Below are positions 10,884 through 19,800 of a stretch of 64,000 bases of DNA, in pieces. Where the stretch lies: contig NZ_CP014475.1 of the NCBI RefSeq assembly GCF_001583415.1, positions 2,604,001 through 2,668,000 on the forward strand. Direction: 5' to 3'. Source of the stretch: Mycolicibacterium phlei (GTDB lineage: Bacteria; Actinomycetota; Actinomycetes; Mycobacteriales; Mycobacteriaceae). The stretch's first letter is position 1. Each line of letters begins with the position of its first letter. The notes below the pieces were generated by a model that had not been told where the DNA came from, did not search any database, and saw nothing but the letters and a program-made list of their open reading frames with translations. The position numbers were made by a program, and so were the translations under genes.

Positions 10884-11147
10884 GTAGCGCGAGTCGATCG
10901 GCAGGAACCGGTCACCGCGCGACGTCACGGTCGGGTGCGCGGTGGTCGGCGTCCCGAGCGCGCGGGCGAACGCGAGCTGACCGTCGTCGTCGAGACCGTG
11001 CTGCTCGCGGAAGAACAACACCTTGTGCTCGAGCAGCGCGGCGTTGATCCGTTCGGCGGTCGACGGATCGACACCGGCACTCAGGTCGACCCCGTCGACC
11101 CGGGCGCCGATGTTGGCGCTGAGCTTGACGACGCGCAGTGAAGACAC
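10884..11147 (-). pseudogene. TauD/TfdA dioxygenase remnant, truncated
   Basis: A GTG at 11147 with GGAGG upstream starts a clear TauD-type N-terminus: KLSANIGARVDGVDL, then INAALLEHKVLFFREQH and QLAFARALGTPTTAHPT. Homology stops after about residue 88 (IDSRYDK), just before the point where the family has the iron-binding WHTD motif. Nothing downstream resembles the remaining two thirds, so the enzyme cannot be active. The frame itself runs on through unrelated sequence into the cupin. It probably was the first gene of this operon and lost its body by deletion. Confidence 0.75.
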
Positions 11148-11277
11148 GACAACCTCCAGTCGATCGGTGAACCGAGCCGTAACCCTGCTCGCAACACCGC
11201 CGGGCAACAACGGTTTGATTCAGCCCGAACCGAATGACCGCGTTTGAGGGCGATCAAGATCGGGTAACTGCACCGCC

Positions 11278-11925
11278 GTGCGGGCTCTGTGGGACTACAT
11301 CACCGCCCATCACGCGCAACTGGTGTTCGACTCGTATCAACACGTCAGCGCGGTGGTGCAGAGCGTGCTGATCGCGACGGTCATCGGGGTGCTGATCGGG
11401 GTGGCCACCTATCGCAGCCCGCTGGCGGCCAACCTCGCCACCGCGACCTCGAGCGTCATCCTGACGGTGCCCGCGTTCGCCCTGCTGGGGTTGCTGATCC
11501 CGCTGTTCGGGCTCGGTGTGGTGCCCGCGGTCACCGCGCTGGTGCTGTATTCGCTGCTGCCGATCGTGCGCAACACGATCGTCGGTCTCAACGCGGTCGA
11601 CCCGGCGCTCACCGACGCCGCGCGGGGCATCGGCATGAGCCGGTTGGACACGCTGGCGCGGGTGGAACTGCGGCTGGTGTGGCCGTCGATCCTGTCGGCG
11701 ATGCGGATCAGTACGCAGATGTCGATGGGTGTGCTCGCGATCGCCGCCTATGTCAAGGGGCCCGGCCTGGGCAACCTCATCTTCACCGGCCTGGCCCGCG
11801 TCGGCAGCCCGACCGCGGTGCCGATGGCGCTGACCGGGACACTGCTGATCGTGCTGCTGGCGCTGGTGCTGGACGCGGTGCTCGTGCTGATCGGCCGGCT
11901 CACTACGTCGAAAGGTATTCGATGA
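11278..11925 (+). CDS. OpuC-type quaternary-amine ABC transporter permease
   Basis: 215 residues with about six membrane helices, and the permease coupling loop DAARGIGMSRLDTLARVELR that contacts the ATPase. Typical of ProW/OpuCB permeases for glycine betaine, carnitine or choline. GTG at 11278 is the start. It opens a four-gene operon in which every junction is a four-base overlap (ATGA or GTGA). The operon diverges from the tmm/tdm operon across a 130-base gap, so trimethylamine N-oxide, carnitine or betaines are candidate cargos; the cargo is inference. Confidence 0.9.
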   Translation: MRALWDYITAHHAQLVFDSYQHVSAVVQSVLIATVIGVLIGVATYRSPLAANLATATSSVILTVPAFALLGLLIPLFGLGVVPAVTALVLYSLLPIVRNTIVGLNAVDPALTDAARGIGMSRLDTLARVELRLVWPSILSAMRISTQMSMGVLAIAAYVKGPGLGNLIFTGLARVGSPTAVPMALTGTLLIVLLALVLDAVLVLIGRLTTSKGIR

Positions 11926-13103
11926 CAGCGCAATTGGAATCGACGGCCACCGAGTCGCGGGCCGGGGTGCGGATCGTGCTCGACCACGTGTCGAAGGTCT
12001 ATCCGGGTTCGCAGCGGCCCGCGGTCGACGATGTCTCCCTGGACATCCCGGCCGGGGAGATCGTGGTGTTCGTCGGACCGTCGGGGTGCGGGAAGACCAC
12101 GATGATGCGGATGATCAACCGGCTGTCGGAGCCGACGTCGGGCAGGATCATGATCGGCGACAGCGACGCGCTGTCGATCCGGCCCACCGAGCTGCGCCGC
12201 TCGATCGGTTACTCGATCCAGCAGGCGGGACTGTTCCCGCACATGACGATTCGGCAGAACGTCGGGCTGGTGCCCGGACTGCTGCGCTGGGACCGCAAGC
12301 GTGTCGACGCGCGGGTCGACGAACTGCTCGAGATGGTCGGTCTGGATCCCGGTGAGTACGCCGACCGCTACCCGCGGCAGCTGTCCGGTGGTCAGCAGCA
12401 GCGGGTCGGGGTGGCGCGGGCGCTTGCCGCCGACCCGCCGGTGCTGTTGATGGACGAACCGTTCGGGGCGGTCGACCCGATCACCCGCAGCACCCTGCAG
12501 GACGAACTGCTGCGGCTGCAGGCCGAACTCGGCAAGACGATCGTGTTCGTCACGCACGACTTCGGGGAGGCGGTCAAACTCGGTGACCGCATCACCGTGC
12601 TGGGCGATCAGTCCAAGGTGCTGCAGTACGACACCCCGCAGAACATCCTGGCCAACCCGGCCGACGAGACGGTGGCCGGGTTCGTCGGCTCCGGGGCGTC
12701 GCTGCGCCAGCTCGGCCTGATGCGCATCAAGGACGTCGAGTTGCGCCCGCATCCGTCGGTGCGCGAGACGGATTCGCTCGACGACGCGCGAAAGGTACTG
12801 GCCGACAGCGAGTTCGACTGGGCCGTGGTGCTCGACGCGCGCGACCGCCCGGTCAGCTGGGTGCGGGAGAGCCGGCTGGCGAACGCCGCCTCGCTGGCCG
12901 AGGTCACCGAACCGCTGGACGTGGTGAGCACCCAGTCGACGCTGGAGGACGCGCTGGAAGCCATCCTCGCCCAACAGCACGCGTCGGCCGTCGTGGCCGG
13001 ACCGGGCAGCCGGTACGCGGGTGTCGTCACGCTCGACACGCTGATCGACACCATCACCTGGCTGCGGGCCGCCGCCGAGGAGAGCGGAACCGACCAGCCG
13101 TGA
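11922..13103 (+). CDS. OpuCA/ProV-type ABC ATPase with CBS domains
   Basis: 393 residues from ATG 11922 (ATGA overlap with the permease). Walker A GPSGCGKTTMMR, Q-loop IQQAGLFPHMT, signature LSGGQQQRVGVARAL, Walker B VLLMDEPFGA and switch VTHDFGEA are all intact. The C-terminal part (about 280-390) carries two CBS repeats, as in osmoregulated OpuA/ProV, where they sense ionic strength. It energises uptake through the two permeases encoded on either side. Longer upstream reading is rejected because it overlaps the permease out of frame. Confidence 0.93.
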   Translation: MTAQLESTATESRAGVRIVLDHVSKVYPGSQRPAVDDVSLDIPAGEIVVFVGPSGCGKTTMMRMINRLSEPTSGRIMIGDSDALSIRPTELRRSIGYSIQQAGLFPHMTIRQNVGLVPGLLRWDRKRVDARVDELLEMVGLDPGEYADRYPRQLSGGQQQRVGVARALAADPPVLLMDEPFGAVDPITRSTLQDELLRLQAELGKTIVFVTHDFGEAVKLGDRITVLGDQSKVLQYDTPQNILANPADETVAGFVGSGASLRQLGLMRIKDVELRPHPSVRETDSLDDARKVLADSEFDWAVVLDARDRPVSWVRESRLANAASLAEVTEPLDVVSTQSTLEDALEAILAQQHASAVVAGPGSRYAGVVTLDTLIDTITWLRAAAEESGTDQP

Positions 13104-13846
13104 CCACCGTCTCCGCGCCAGCCGAGCGGCGACGGCTGCTGATCCAGCCGGTGCTGGTGCTGGTGGTGGCGGCCGCGGTCATCGTCTGGGCGTTCAACCG
13201 CGACCTCACCGCCACCCAGCGGGAGAACATCAATCCGGGCAACATCGTGACGTTGATCTGGCAGCACCTGCTGATCACCGTCGCGGTGACCGCCATCGTG
13301 CTGGCCATCGGGGTACCGCTGGGGGTGCTCGTCACCCGGCCCGGCGCCAGGCTGCTGCGTCCGGTGTTCATGGCGGTGGCCAACATCGGGCAGGCGGCCC
13401 CGGCGATCGGGCTGCTGGTGCTGCTGTTCCTGTGGACCGGCCGCACCGGGTTCTGGATCGGCGTGCTGCCGATCGCGCTGTACTCGCTGCTGCCGGTGCT
13501 GGCCAGCACGATTCTGGGCATCAACCAGGTGGACCGCTCGCTCGTCGACGCCGGCCTGGGGCAGGGCATGTCGCGGCGCTCGGTGCTGACCCGCGTCGAG
13601 CTGCCGCTGGCGATCCCGTACATCCTGGCCGGGCTGCGCACCTCGCTGGTGCTGGCGGTCGGGACCGCGACGCTGTCGTTCCTGGTCAACGCCGGCGGGC
13701 TGGGCATCCTCATCGACACCGGCTACAAGCTGCAGGACAACGTCACGCTGATCCTGGGCAGTGTGCTGGCGGTGTGCCTGGCGCTGCTGGTCGACTGGCT
13801 CGGCGGGCTGGCCGAATTCTACCTCAACCCGAGGGGGCTGCGGTGA
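13100..13846 (+). CDS. OpuC-type ABC transporter permease, second subunit
   Basis: 248 residues, GTG start overlapping the ATPase stop. About six membrane helices and the coupling loop VDAGLGQGMSRRSVLTRVEL. The N-terminal extension of about 50 residues contains one extra hydrophobic segment (VLVLVVAAAVIVWAFN). Pairs with the 11278 permease to form the membrane channel of a betaine/carnitine-type importer. Confidence 0.9.
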   Translation: MTTVSAPAERRRLLIQPVLVLVVAAAVIVWAFNRDLTATQRENINPGNIVTLIWQHLLITVAVTAIVLAIGVPLGVLVTRPGARLLRPVFMAVANIGQAAPAIGLLVLLFLWTGRTGFWIGVLPIALYSLLPVLASTILGINQVDRSLVDAGLGQGMSRRSVLTRVELPLAIPYILAGLRTSLVLAVGTATLSFLVNAGGLGILIDTGYKLQDNVTLILGSVLAVCLALLVDWLGGLAEFYLNPRGLR

Positions 13847-14808
13847 GGCGGCTGATGGGTGCCGTCCTGGCGTGCGTACTGCTGGCCGGCTGCGGGCTGG
13901 GCGCCGGCGGCACGGTTCCGCTGAAGGTGGGGCCGGGCTCGGTGACGCCGGATCCGGCGTTGGAGGGGGTGCGAATCACGGTGGGCTCCAAGGAGTACAC
14001 CGAACAGGTGATCCTGGGCTACATCCTCGAGTACACGTTGTCGGCCGCCGGCGCCGACGTGCGCGACCTCACCGGCATCGTCGGATCCCGCAGCACCCGG
14101 GAGGCGCAGTTGTCGGGCCAGGTCGACGTCGCCTACGAGTTCACCGGCAACGCGTGGATCAACTACCTCGGCCACGAGAAGCCGATTCCGGACAGCCGCG
14201 CACAGTTCGACGCGGTCCGCGACGAGGATCTAGAGCGCAACGACATGGTGTGGCTGGAGCCCGGGCCGATGGACGACACCTATGCGCTGGCCGCGAGCCG
14301 GGCGGTGGTCGAGCGGACCGGGGTGCGGACGCTGTCGGACTACGCCGAGCTGGTCCAGCGTGACCCGGGTGCGGCGCGCACGTGTGTGGACACCGAGTTC
14401 CGGGCCCGCCAGGACGGGTATCCGGGCATGGCGGCGGCGTACGGCTTCGATCCGGCGCGGGCGCAGACGCCGGTGCTGCAGGTCGGGATCATATACCAGG
14501 CCACCGCGGACGCCACCCAGTGCGACTTCGGCGAGGTGTTCACCACCGACGGGCGCATCGCGGCGCTGGATCTCGTCGTGCTGACCGACGACAAGCAGTT
14601 CTTCGCGCACTACAACCCGTCGGTCACGATGAAACGTGAGTTCTACGAGGCGCATCCGCAGATCGCGGAGGTGACGGCGCCGGTCACCGCGGCGCTGACC
14701 AACGAGGCGATCATCGAGCTGAACAAGCAGGTCGACGTCGAGGGTCGCGATCCCGCTGTGGTGGCGCGGGATTGGATGATTTCGCAAGGATTCGTCACCG
14801 CCGGGTAA
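13843..14808 (+). CDS. OpuC-type substrate-binding lipoprotein
   Basis: 321 residues from GTG 13843, again overlapping the previous gene. Signal peptide with lipobox LLAGCG, then an OpuAC-type binding domain beginning ITVGSKEYTEQVILGYILEY. The SKEYTEQ block and VAYEFTGNAWINYLG are characteristic of QAT-family receptors such as OpuCC/OsmX. It would present the substrate to the two permeases. Ligand (betaine, carnitine, choline or TMAO) cannot be decided from sequence alone. Earlier in-frame start codons lie inside the permease gene and are rejected. Confidence 0.9.
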   Translation: MRRLMGAVLACVLLAGCGLGAGGTVPLKVGPGSVTPDPALEGVRITVGSKEYTEQVILGYILEYTLSAAGADVRDLTGIVGSRSTREAQLSGQVDVAYEFTGNAWINYLGHEKPIPDSRAQFDAVRDEDLERNDMVWLEPGPMDDTYALAASRAVVERTGVRTLSDYAELVQRDPGAARTCVDTEFRARQDGYPGMAAAYGFDPARAQTPVLQVGIIYQATADATQCDFGEVFTTDGRIAALDLVVLTDDKQFFAHYNPSVTMKREFYEAHPQIAEVTAPVTAALTNEAIIELNKQVDVEGRDPAVVARDWMISQGFVTAG

Positions 14809-14874
14809 TACCGTCGTTTCCGACATCCCGGCCCCACCGCGGCGTAGTCTCCAGCCATCGGGAGGGTGGGGCCG

Positions 14875-16335
14875 ATGGGGAAGTCAGTCGATATCGCGAT
14901 CGTCGGCGCGGGCATGTCGGGCATCTGCATGGCCGCCAAACTCCTGGACGCAGGAATCGACACGTTCACGATCTTCGAGGCGGCCGATGACGTCGGCGGA
15001 ACCTGGCGTGACAACACCTATCCGGGGCTGACCTGCGATGTGCCGTCGCGGTACTACTCGTACTCGTTCGCCCCCAACCCGGACTGGTCGCGGTGGATGG
15101 CCCCGGGACCGGAGATCCACGACTACTTCCGCAGGGTCGCCGCCGAACTCGGTGTGCACCAACACATCCGGTTCGGTACGGAGGTCAAGTCGGCGGCCTT
15201 CCGGGACGGACGGTGGTGGGTGCGCACCGCGGCAGGGGAGGAACCGTTCGACGTGCTGGTCACCGCGACCGGTGTGCTGCGCATCCCGCGGTATCCGTAC
15301 CTCCCCGGCCTGGACAGCTTCGCCGGTGCGGTGTTCCACTCGGCGCGGTGGGATCACTCGGTATCGTTGCCGGACAAGCGAATCGGATTGATCGGCACCG
15401 GCTCGACCGGTGTGCAGATCACCACCGCGCTCGGCGGGAACGTGCGGGGGCTGACGATCTTCCAGCGCACCCCGCAGTGGGTGGTGCCCACGCTGAACCC
15501 GAGCTACTCGCGGGTGAGCAAGGCCATGCTCAGACGCTGGCCGGCGCTGAACCGGCTCGGCTACCGCGGTTGGCAGCGGTATGTGGAGTGGGCGACGCTG
15601 GGCCGCGCGACCGTGGAGCCGTGCTGGCAGCGCCGCCTGCTGTCGGCGTTGTGCCGCTGGAACCTGCGGTTGTCGGTGCGTGACCCGGAGCTGCGGCGCC
15701 GGCTCACCCCGGACTACCGGCCGATGTGCAAACGGCAGATCATCGCCGCGCACTACTACCGTGCCGTGCAGCAGCCGGGCGTGCGGCTGGTCACCGAGGC
15801 CATCGACCACGTCGAACCCGCCGGGGTGGTGACCGCCGACGGGGAGCTGCACGAACTCGACGTGCTGGTGCTGGCCACCGGATTCGACACCCACGCCTAC
15901 GTGCGCCCGATGCAGATCGTGGGGGAGCGGGGCGTGACCCTCGACGAGGCCTGGGCCGACGGCCCGTTCGCCTACCGGTCGGTGGCCGTACCCGGATTTC
16001 CGAACCTGTTCATGCTGATCGGACCGCACTCGCCGATCGGGAACCAGTCGCTGGTGATGATCGCCGAGAACCAGGCCGATTACGCGCTACGGTGGATCGA
16101 GTTGATCCGCTCCGGCGCGGTGGCCGCGGCGGCCCCGACCGAGGCGGCCACCAAGCGGTACAACGAGGACATGAAAGCGGCTATGCCGCAGACGATCTGG
16201 CTGACCGGCTGCACCAGCTGGTATCTCGGCAAGGACGGTACGCCGGAGCTGTTCCCGTGGCGGCCTGAGCGTCACCGCGAACTGCTGGCCGGCATCGAGC
16301 CGCTGGACTTCGAGCTGTATCCCGCCGATGGGTGA
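14875..16335 (+). CDS. Baeyer-Villiger-type flavin monooxygenase
   Basis: 486 residues from ATG 14875, chosen over GTG 14866 because GGAGGG lies eight bases upstream of the ATG. FAD motif IVGAGMSGICMAAKL, GGTWRDNTYPGLTCDVPS, the NADPH motif GTGSTGVQI, and FQRTPQWVVP. These mark class B flavoprotein monooxygenases of the many-membered mycobacterial set, which insert oxygen into ketones or oxygenate heteroatoms. The fingerprint around residue 150 is SFAGAVFHSARWDH, matching FxGxxxHxxxW of Baeyer-Villiger enzymes. It appears monocistronic; substrate unknown. Confidence 0.88.
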   Translation: MGKSVDIAIVGAGMSGICMAAKLLDAGIDTFTIFEAADDVGGTWRDNTYPGLTCDVPSRYYSYSFAPNPDWSRWMAPGPEIHDYFRRVAAELGVHQHIRFGTEVKSAAFRDGRWWVRTAAGEEPFDVLVTATGVLRIPRYPYLPGLDSFAGAVFHSARWDHSVSLPDKRIGLIGTGSTGVQITTALGGNVRGLTIFQRTPQWVVPTLNPSYSRVSKAMLRRWPALNRLGYRGWQRYVEWATLGRATVEPCWQRRLLSALCRWNLRLSVRDPELRRRLTPDYRPMCKRQIIAAHYYRAVQQPGVRLVTEAIDHVEPAGVVTADGELHELDVLVLATGFDTHAYVRPMQIVGERGVTLDEAWADGPFAYRSVAVPGFPNLFMLIGPHSPIGNQSLVMIAENQADYALRWIELIRSGAVAAAAPTEAATKRYNEDMKAAMPQTIWLTGCTSWYLGKDGTPELFPWRPERHRELLAGIEPLDFELYPADG

Positions 16336-16373
16336 TCCGGGTCACATCCGCTAAGCGAGTGATCCGTGCCACA
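16332..16373. promoter_or_regulatory. Two CRP-like boxes in direct repeat
   Basis: GTGATCCGGGTCACA at 16332-16346 is a perfect GTGA-N6-TCAC inverted repeat followed by A, the CRP/GlxR core. A second copy, GTGATCCGTGCCACA at 16359-16373, differs at two positions. They lie 83-124 bases upstream of the microprotein at 16456. The first overlaps the monooxygenase stop codon. A role in cAMP-dependent control is inferred from the motif only. Confidence 0.45.
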
Positions 16374-16455
16374 CAAAATTCCCGCAATACGCCGCTGACG
16401 TCGTACGTTCTCCCTATTGCACGTCTGTTCAGTAATGCGTCAGGAAGGAACGACG

Positions 16456-16554
16456 ATGTTCGCACTTCTTGCTGTGGGCGCCGTGTTCGTGGTGCTCGCC
16501 GCCGCCGTCGGACGGCCGTATCCGGAGAGCACCTACCAGCGCTGGAACCGCTGA
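16456..16554 (+). CDS. 32-residue membrane microprotein
   Basis: An ATG at 16456, preceded by AGGAAGGA at a good distance, opens a 32-codon frame. The product begins MFALLAVGAVFVVLAAAVG, a single hydrophobic helix, and ends in a short polar tail (RPYPESTYQRWNR). It has its own upstream region with two CRP-like boxes and no gene overlapping on either strand. I recognise no family. Single-helix proteins of this size often regulate a membrane complex, but that is not shown here. Confidence 0.5.
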   Translation: MFALLAVGAVFVVLAAAVGRPYPESTYQRWNR

Positions 16555-16576
16555 CCCCTTCCCCCTCCCTCTCCCG

Positions 16577-16641
16577 CCGCGAGCGTGCGTGTCTGTCGCC
16601 GACACGCCGGGCGTTTGCCAACATTTGCGCACGCTCGCCAG
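16577..16641 (+). repeat. Dispersed palindromic repeat, copy R1
   Basis: About 65 bases whose ends are complementary: GCGAGCGTGCG at the left, CGCACGCTCGC at the right (11 bases). Between them is a GTGTCTGT...CGACACG segment. The same element recurs inverted at 16753-16817, interrupted by an insertion sequence at 32539-33895, and inverted again at 34239-34302. Confidence 0.8.
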
Positions 16642-16660
16642 TCGCGGGGTGGCGAAGCAC

Positions 16661-16720
16661 GCCGAAACTACGGAAGTTGACGGATTTCGGCGATCGCGCG
16701 TCAACAACCGTAGTTTCGGC
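16661..16720. repeat. Two-step hairpin between repeats R1 and R2
   Basis: Outer arms GCCGAAACTACGG (16661-16673) and CCGTAGTTTCGGC (16708-16720) pair perfectly over 13 bases. After AA on each side, inner arms GTTGACG and CGTCAAC pair over 7 more. The tip is a 16-base loop. It lies exactly between the two inverted R copies. The whole 16560-16872 interval contains no other gene. Confidence 0.75.
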
Positions 16721-16752
16721 GCACATCTCGGCCTGAGCCACGCGCCAAAGCC

Positions 16753-16817
16753 CCGGCGAGCGTGCGCAAACTGCCGAGATTTCGCGGCGTGTCGTGGACA
16801 GACACGCACGCTCGCGG
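16753..16817 (-). repeat. Dispersed palindromic repeat, copy R2 (inverted)
   Basis: Reverse complement of copy R1 with a divergent centre; the ends GGCGAGCGTGCGCAAA and ACAGACACGCACGCTCGCGG are well kept. Together with R1 it encloses the 60-base hairpin, and it ends 55 bases before cobN. No cobalamin riboswitch box is visible in this leader. Confidence 0.78.
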
Positions 16818-16872
16818 ATATGGCGGATATGGGGGTGCCCGGGGCGCGACGACGCTGGGGTAGTAATGGTGG

Positions 16873-19800
16873 GTGCCTCACGCCGCGACGCCGCAAGCCT
16901 CTGACCCGACCGTCCTGCTGCTCTCGACGTCCGACACGGACCTGATCACCGCCAGGTCCTGCGGCGCGAACTACCGGTGGGCCAACCCGTCGCGGCTGAT
17001 CGACGGGGAACTGCCGGACCTGCTCGCCGACGCCGACATCGTCATCGTGCGCATCCTCGGCGGCTACCGCGCCTGGCAGGACGGCATCGACGAGGTGGTC
17101 GCCAGCGGTAAGCCCGCGATCGTCGTCAGCGGCGAGCAGTCGCCCGACGCCGAGCTGATGGGCCACTCGACCACCCCCGCGGGTGTGGCCCTGCAGACCC
17201 ACATCTATCTCGCCCAGGGCGGCACCGAGAACCTGCGCCAGCTGTACGCGTTCCTCGCGGACACGCTGCTGATGACCGGCTACGGTTTCGCGCCGCCGGA
17301 GTCCATCCCCACCTGGGGTGTGGTGGACCGCCCGACCGCCAACGCCGACGGCCCCACCATCGCGGTCCTCTACTACCGGGCCCAGCACCTGGCCGGCAAC
17401 ACCGCCTACATCGACGCCCTGTGCGACGCGATCGAGGCCGCGGGTGGGCGCGCGCTGCCGGTGTTCTGCGCGTCGCTGCGCACCGCCGACGAGGACCTGC
17501 TGAAGCTGCTGGGCACCGCCGACGCGCTGATCACCACGGTGCTGGCCGCCGGCGGTGCCACCCCAGCGGCGGTGACGGCCGGCGGTGACGACGACAGCTG
17601 GAACGTGGCGCACCTGGCGGCCCTCGACGTGCCGATCCTGCAGGGCCTGTGCCTGACGAGCTCGAAGGCGCAGTGGGCGGACAACGACGACGGGCTCTCG
17701 CCGCTCGACGTGGCCACCCAGGTCGCGGTGCCGGAGTTCGACGGCCGCATCATCACGGTGCCGTTCTCGTTCAAGGAGATCGACGACGAGGGCCTGATCT
17801 CCTACGTCCCCGATCCCGAGCGCTGCGCCCGCGTCGCCGGTCTGGCGGTGCGCCACGCGCGGCTGCGCGCGATCCCGCCCGCGGACAAGCGCATCGCGAT
17901 CGTGCTGTCGGCCTATCCCACCAAGCACGCCCGCATCGGCAACGCCGTCGGCCTGGACACCCCCGCGAGCGCCGTGGCGCTGCTGCGCGCCATGCGTGAG
18001 CACGGCTACCGGGTCGGCGACATCCCCGGGCTGGAGTCCGGTGACGGCGACGCCCTCATCCACGCGCTGATCGAACGTGGCGGCCAGGACCCGGACTGGC
18101 TCACCCAGACCAGCTTGGAGGACAACCCGATCCGGTTGTCCGCCAAGGACTACCGCGAATGGTTCGGCACCCTGCCCGCCGAGTTCGCCGATGCCGTCGT
18201 CGAGGCGTGGGGCCCGCCGCCGGGCGAACTGTTCGTCGACCGCAGCGCCGATCCCGACGGGGAGATCGTCATCGCCGCGATGCAGGCCGACAACGTGGTG
18301 CTGATGGTCCAGCCGCCACGGGGTTTCGGCGAGAACCCGGTCGCGATCTACCACGACCCCGACCTGCCGCCCAGCCACCACTACCTGGCGGCCTACCGGT
18401 GGATCGAGACGAAGTTCGGTGCCGACGCGATCGTGCATCTGGGCAAGCACGGCAACCTGGAGTGGCTGCCCGGGAAGACGCTGGGCATGTCGGCGGCGTG
18501 CGGTCCCGACGCCGCGCTGGGCAACCTGCCGTTGATCTACCCGTTCCTGGTCAACGATCCGGGGGAGGGCACCCAGGCCAAGCGGCGGGCGCACGCCACC
18601 CTGGTCGACCACCTGATCCCGCCGATGGCGCGCGCCGAGACCTACGGCGACATCGCCCGTCTGGAGCAGCTTCTCGACGAGCACGCCAACGTCTCGGCGC
18701 TCGACCCGGGCAAGCTGCCCGCGATCCGTCAGCAGATCTGGACGCTGATGCGCGCGGCCAAGCTCGACCATGACCTCGGGCTCGAGGACCGGCCCGACGA
18801 GGACTCGTTCGACGACATGCTGCTGCACGTCGACGGCTGGCTCTGCGAGATCAAGGACGTGCAGATCCGCGACGGCCTGCACGTGCTGAGCCAGCGGCCC
18901 ACCGGCGAGGACGAGGTGGACCTGGTGCTCGCGGTGCTGCGGGCCCGCCAACTGTTCGGCGGGGAGCAGACCGTGCCCGGGCTGCGGCAGGCTCTCGGCC
19001 TGGCCGAGGACGGTCGCGACGACCGCGCCGCCGTCGACGCCGCCGAACAACAGGCCCGCAAGCTCGTTGCCGCACTGCAGGAGTCGGGCTGGGACCCGAA
19101 CGTCGTCGATACGCTGACCGACAACCCCGACGTCGCCGCGGTGCTGCGGTTCGCGGCCACCGAGGTGGTGCCGCGGATGGCGGGCACAGTCGAGGAGATC
19201 CCGCAGATCCTGCGGGCGCTCGACGGCCGGTTCATCGCGTCGGGCCCGTCGGGGTCACCGCTGCGCGGTCTGGTGAACGTGCTGCCGACGGGCCGCAACT
19301 TCTACTCCGTGGACCCGAAGGCGGTGCCGTCCCGGCTGGCGTGGGAAACCGGGGTGGCGATGGCGGATTCGCTGCTGGCCCGGTACCGGGAGGACCACGG
19401 CGACTGGCCGCGTTCGGTCGGGCTGTCGGTGTGGGGCACTTCGGCCATGCGCACCTCCGGTGACGACATCGCCGAAGTGCTTGCGCTGCTGGGTGTCCGG
19501 CCGATCTGGGACGAGGCGTCGCGGCGTGTGGTGGACCTCGAGCCGATCCCGCTCGACGAGCTCGGCAGGCCGCGCATCGACGTCACCGTGCGCATCTCCG
19601 GCTTCTTCCGCGACGCGTTCCCGCACGTGGTGGCGATGCTCGACGATGCGGTGCAACTGGTGGCCGGCCTGGAGGAGAGCGACGACGACAACTTCGTACG
19701 CGCCCACGCCCGCGCGGATCTGGCCGAACACGGCGACCAGCGGCGCGCCACCATGCGGATCTTCGGCTCCAAGCCGGGCACCTACGGCGCCGGGCTGCTG

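Noticed and set aside
10185..11210. A single 341-residue protein joining the dioxygenase start to the cupin
   Set aside because: The two ends belong to unrelated families, the middle resembles nothing, and the cupin has its own ATG and GGAGG; a truncated gene plus an independent cupin explains it better.
16560..16872. Cobalamin riboswitch before cobN
   Set aside because: No B12-box-like segment is visible; the structured sequence is explained by repeats R1, R2 and the central hairpin.
16429..19050. Open frame of 873 codons on the minus strand opposite cobN
   Set aside because: It is a shadow of cobN: low-complexity Arg/Val/Gly-rich translation, no domain, and it runs across the non-coding repeat region into the microprotein.
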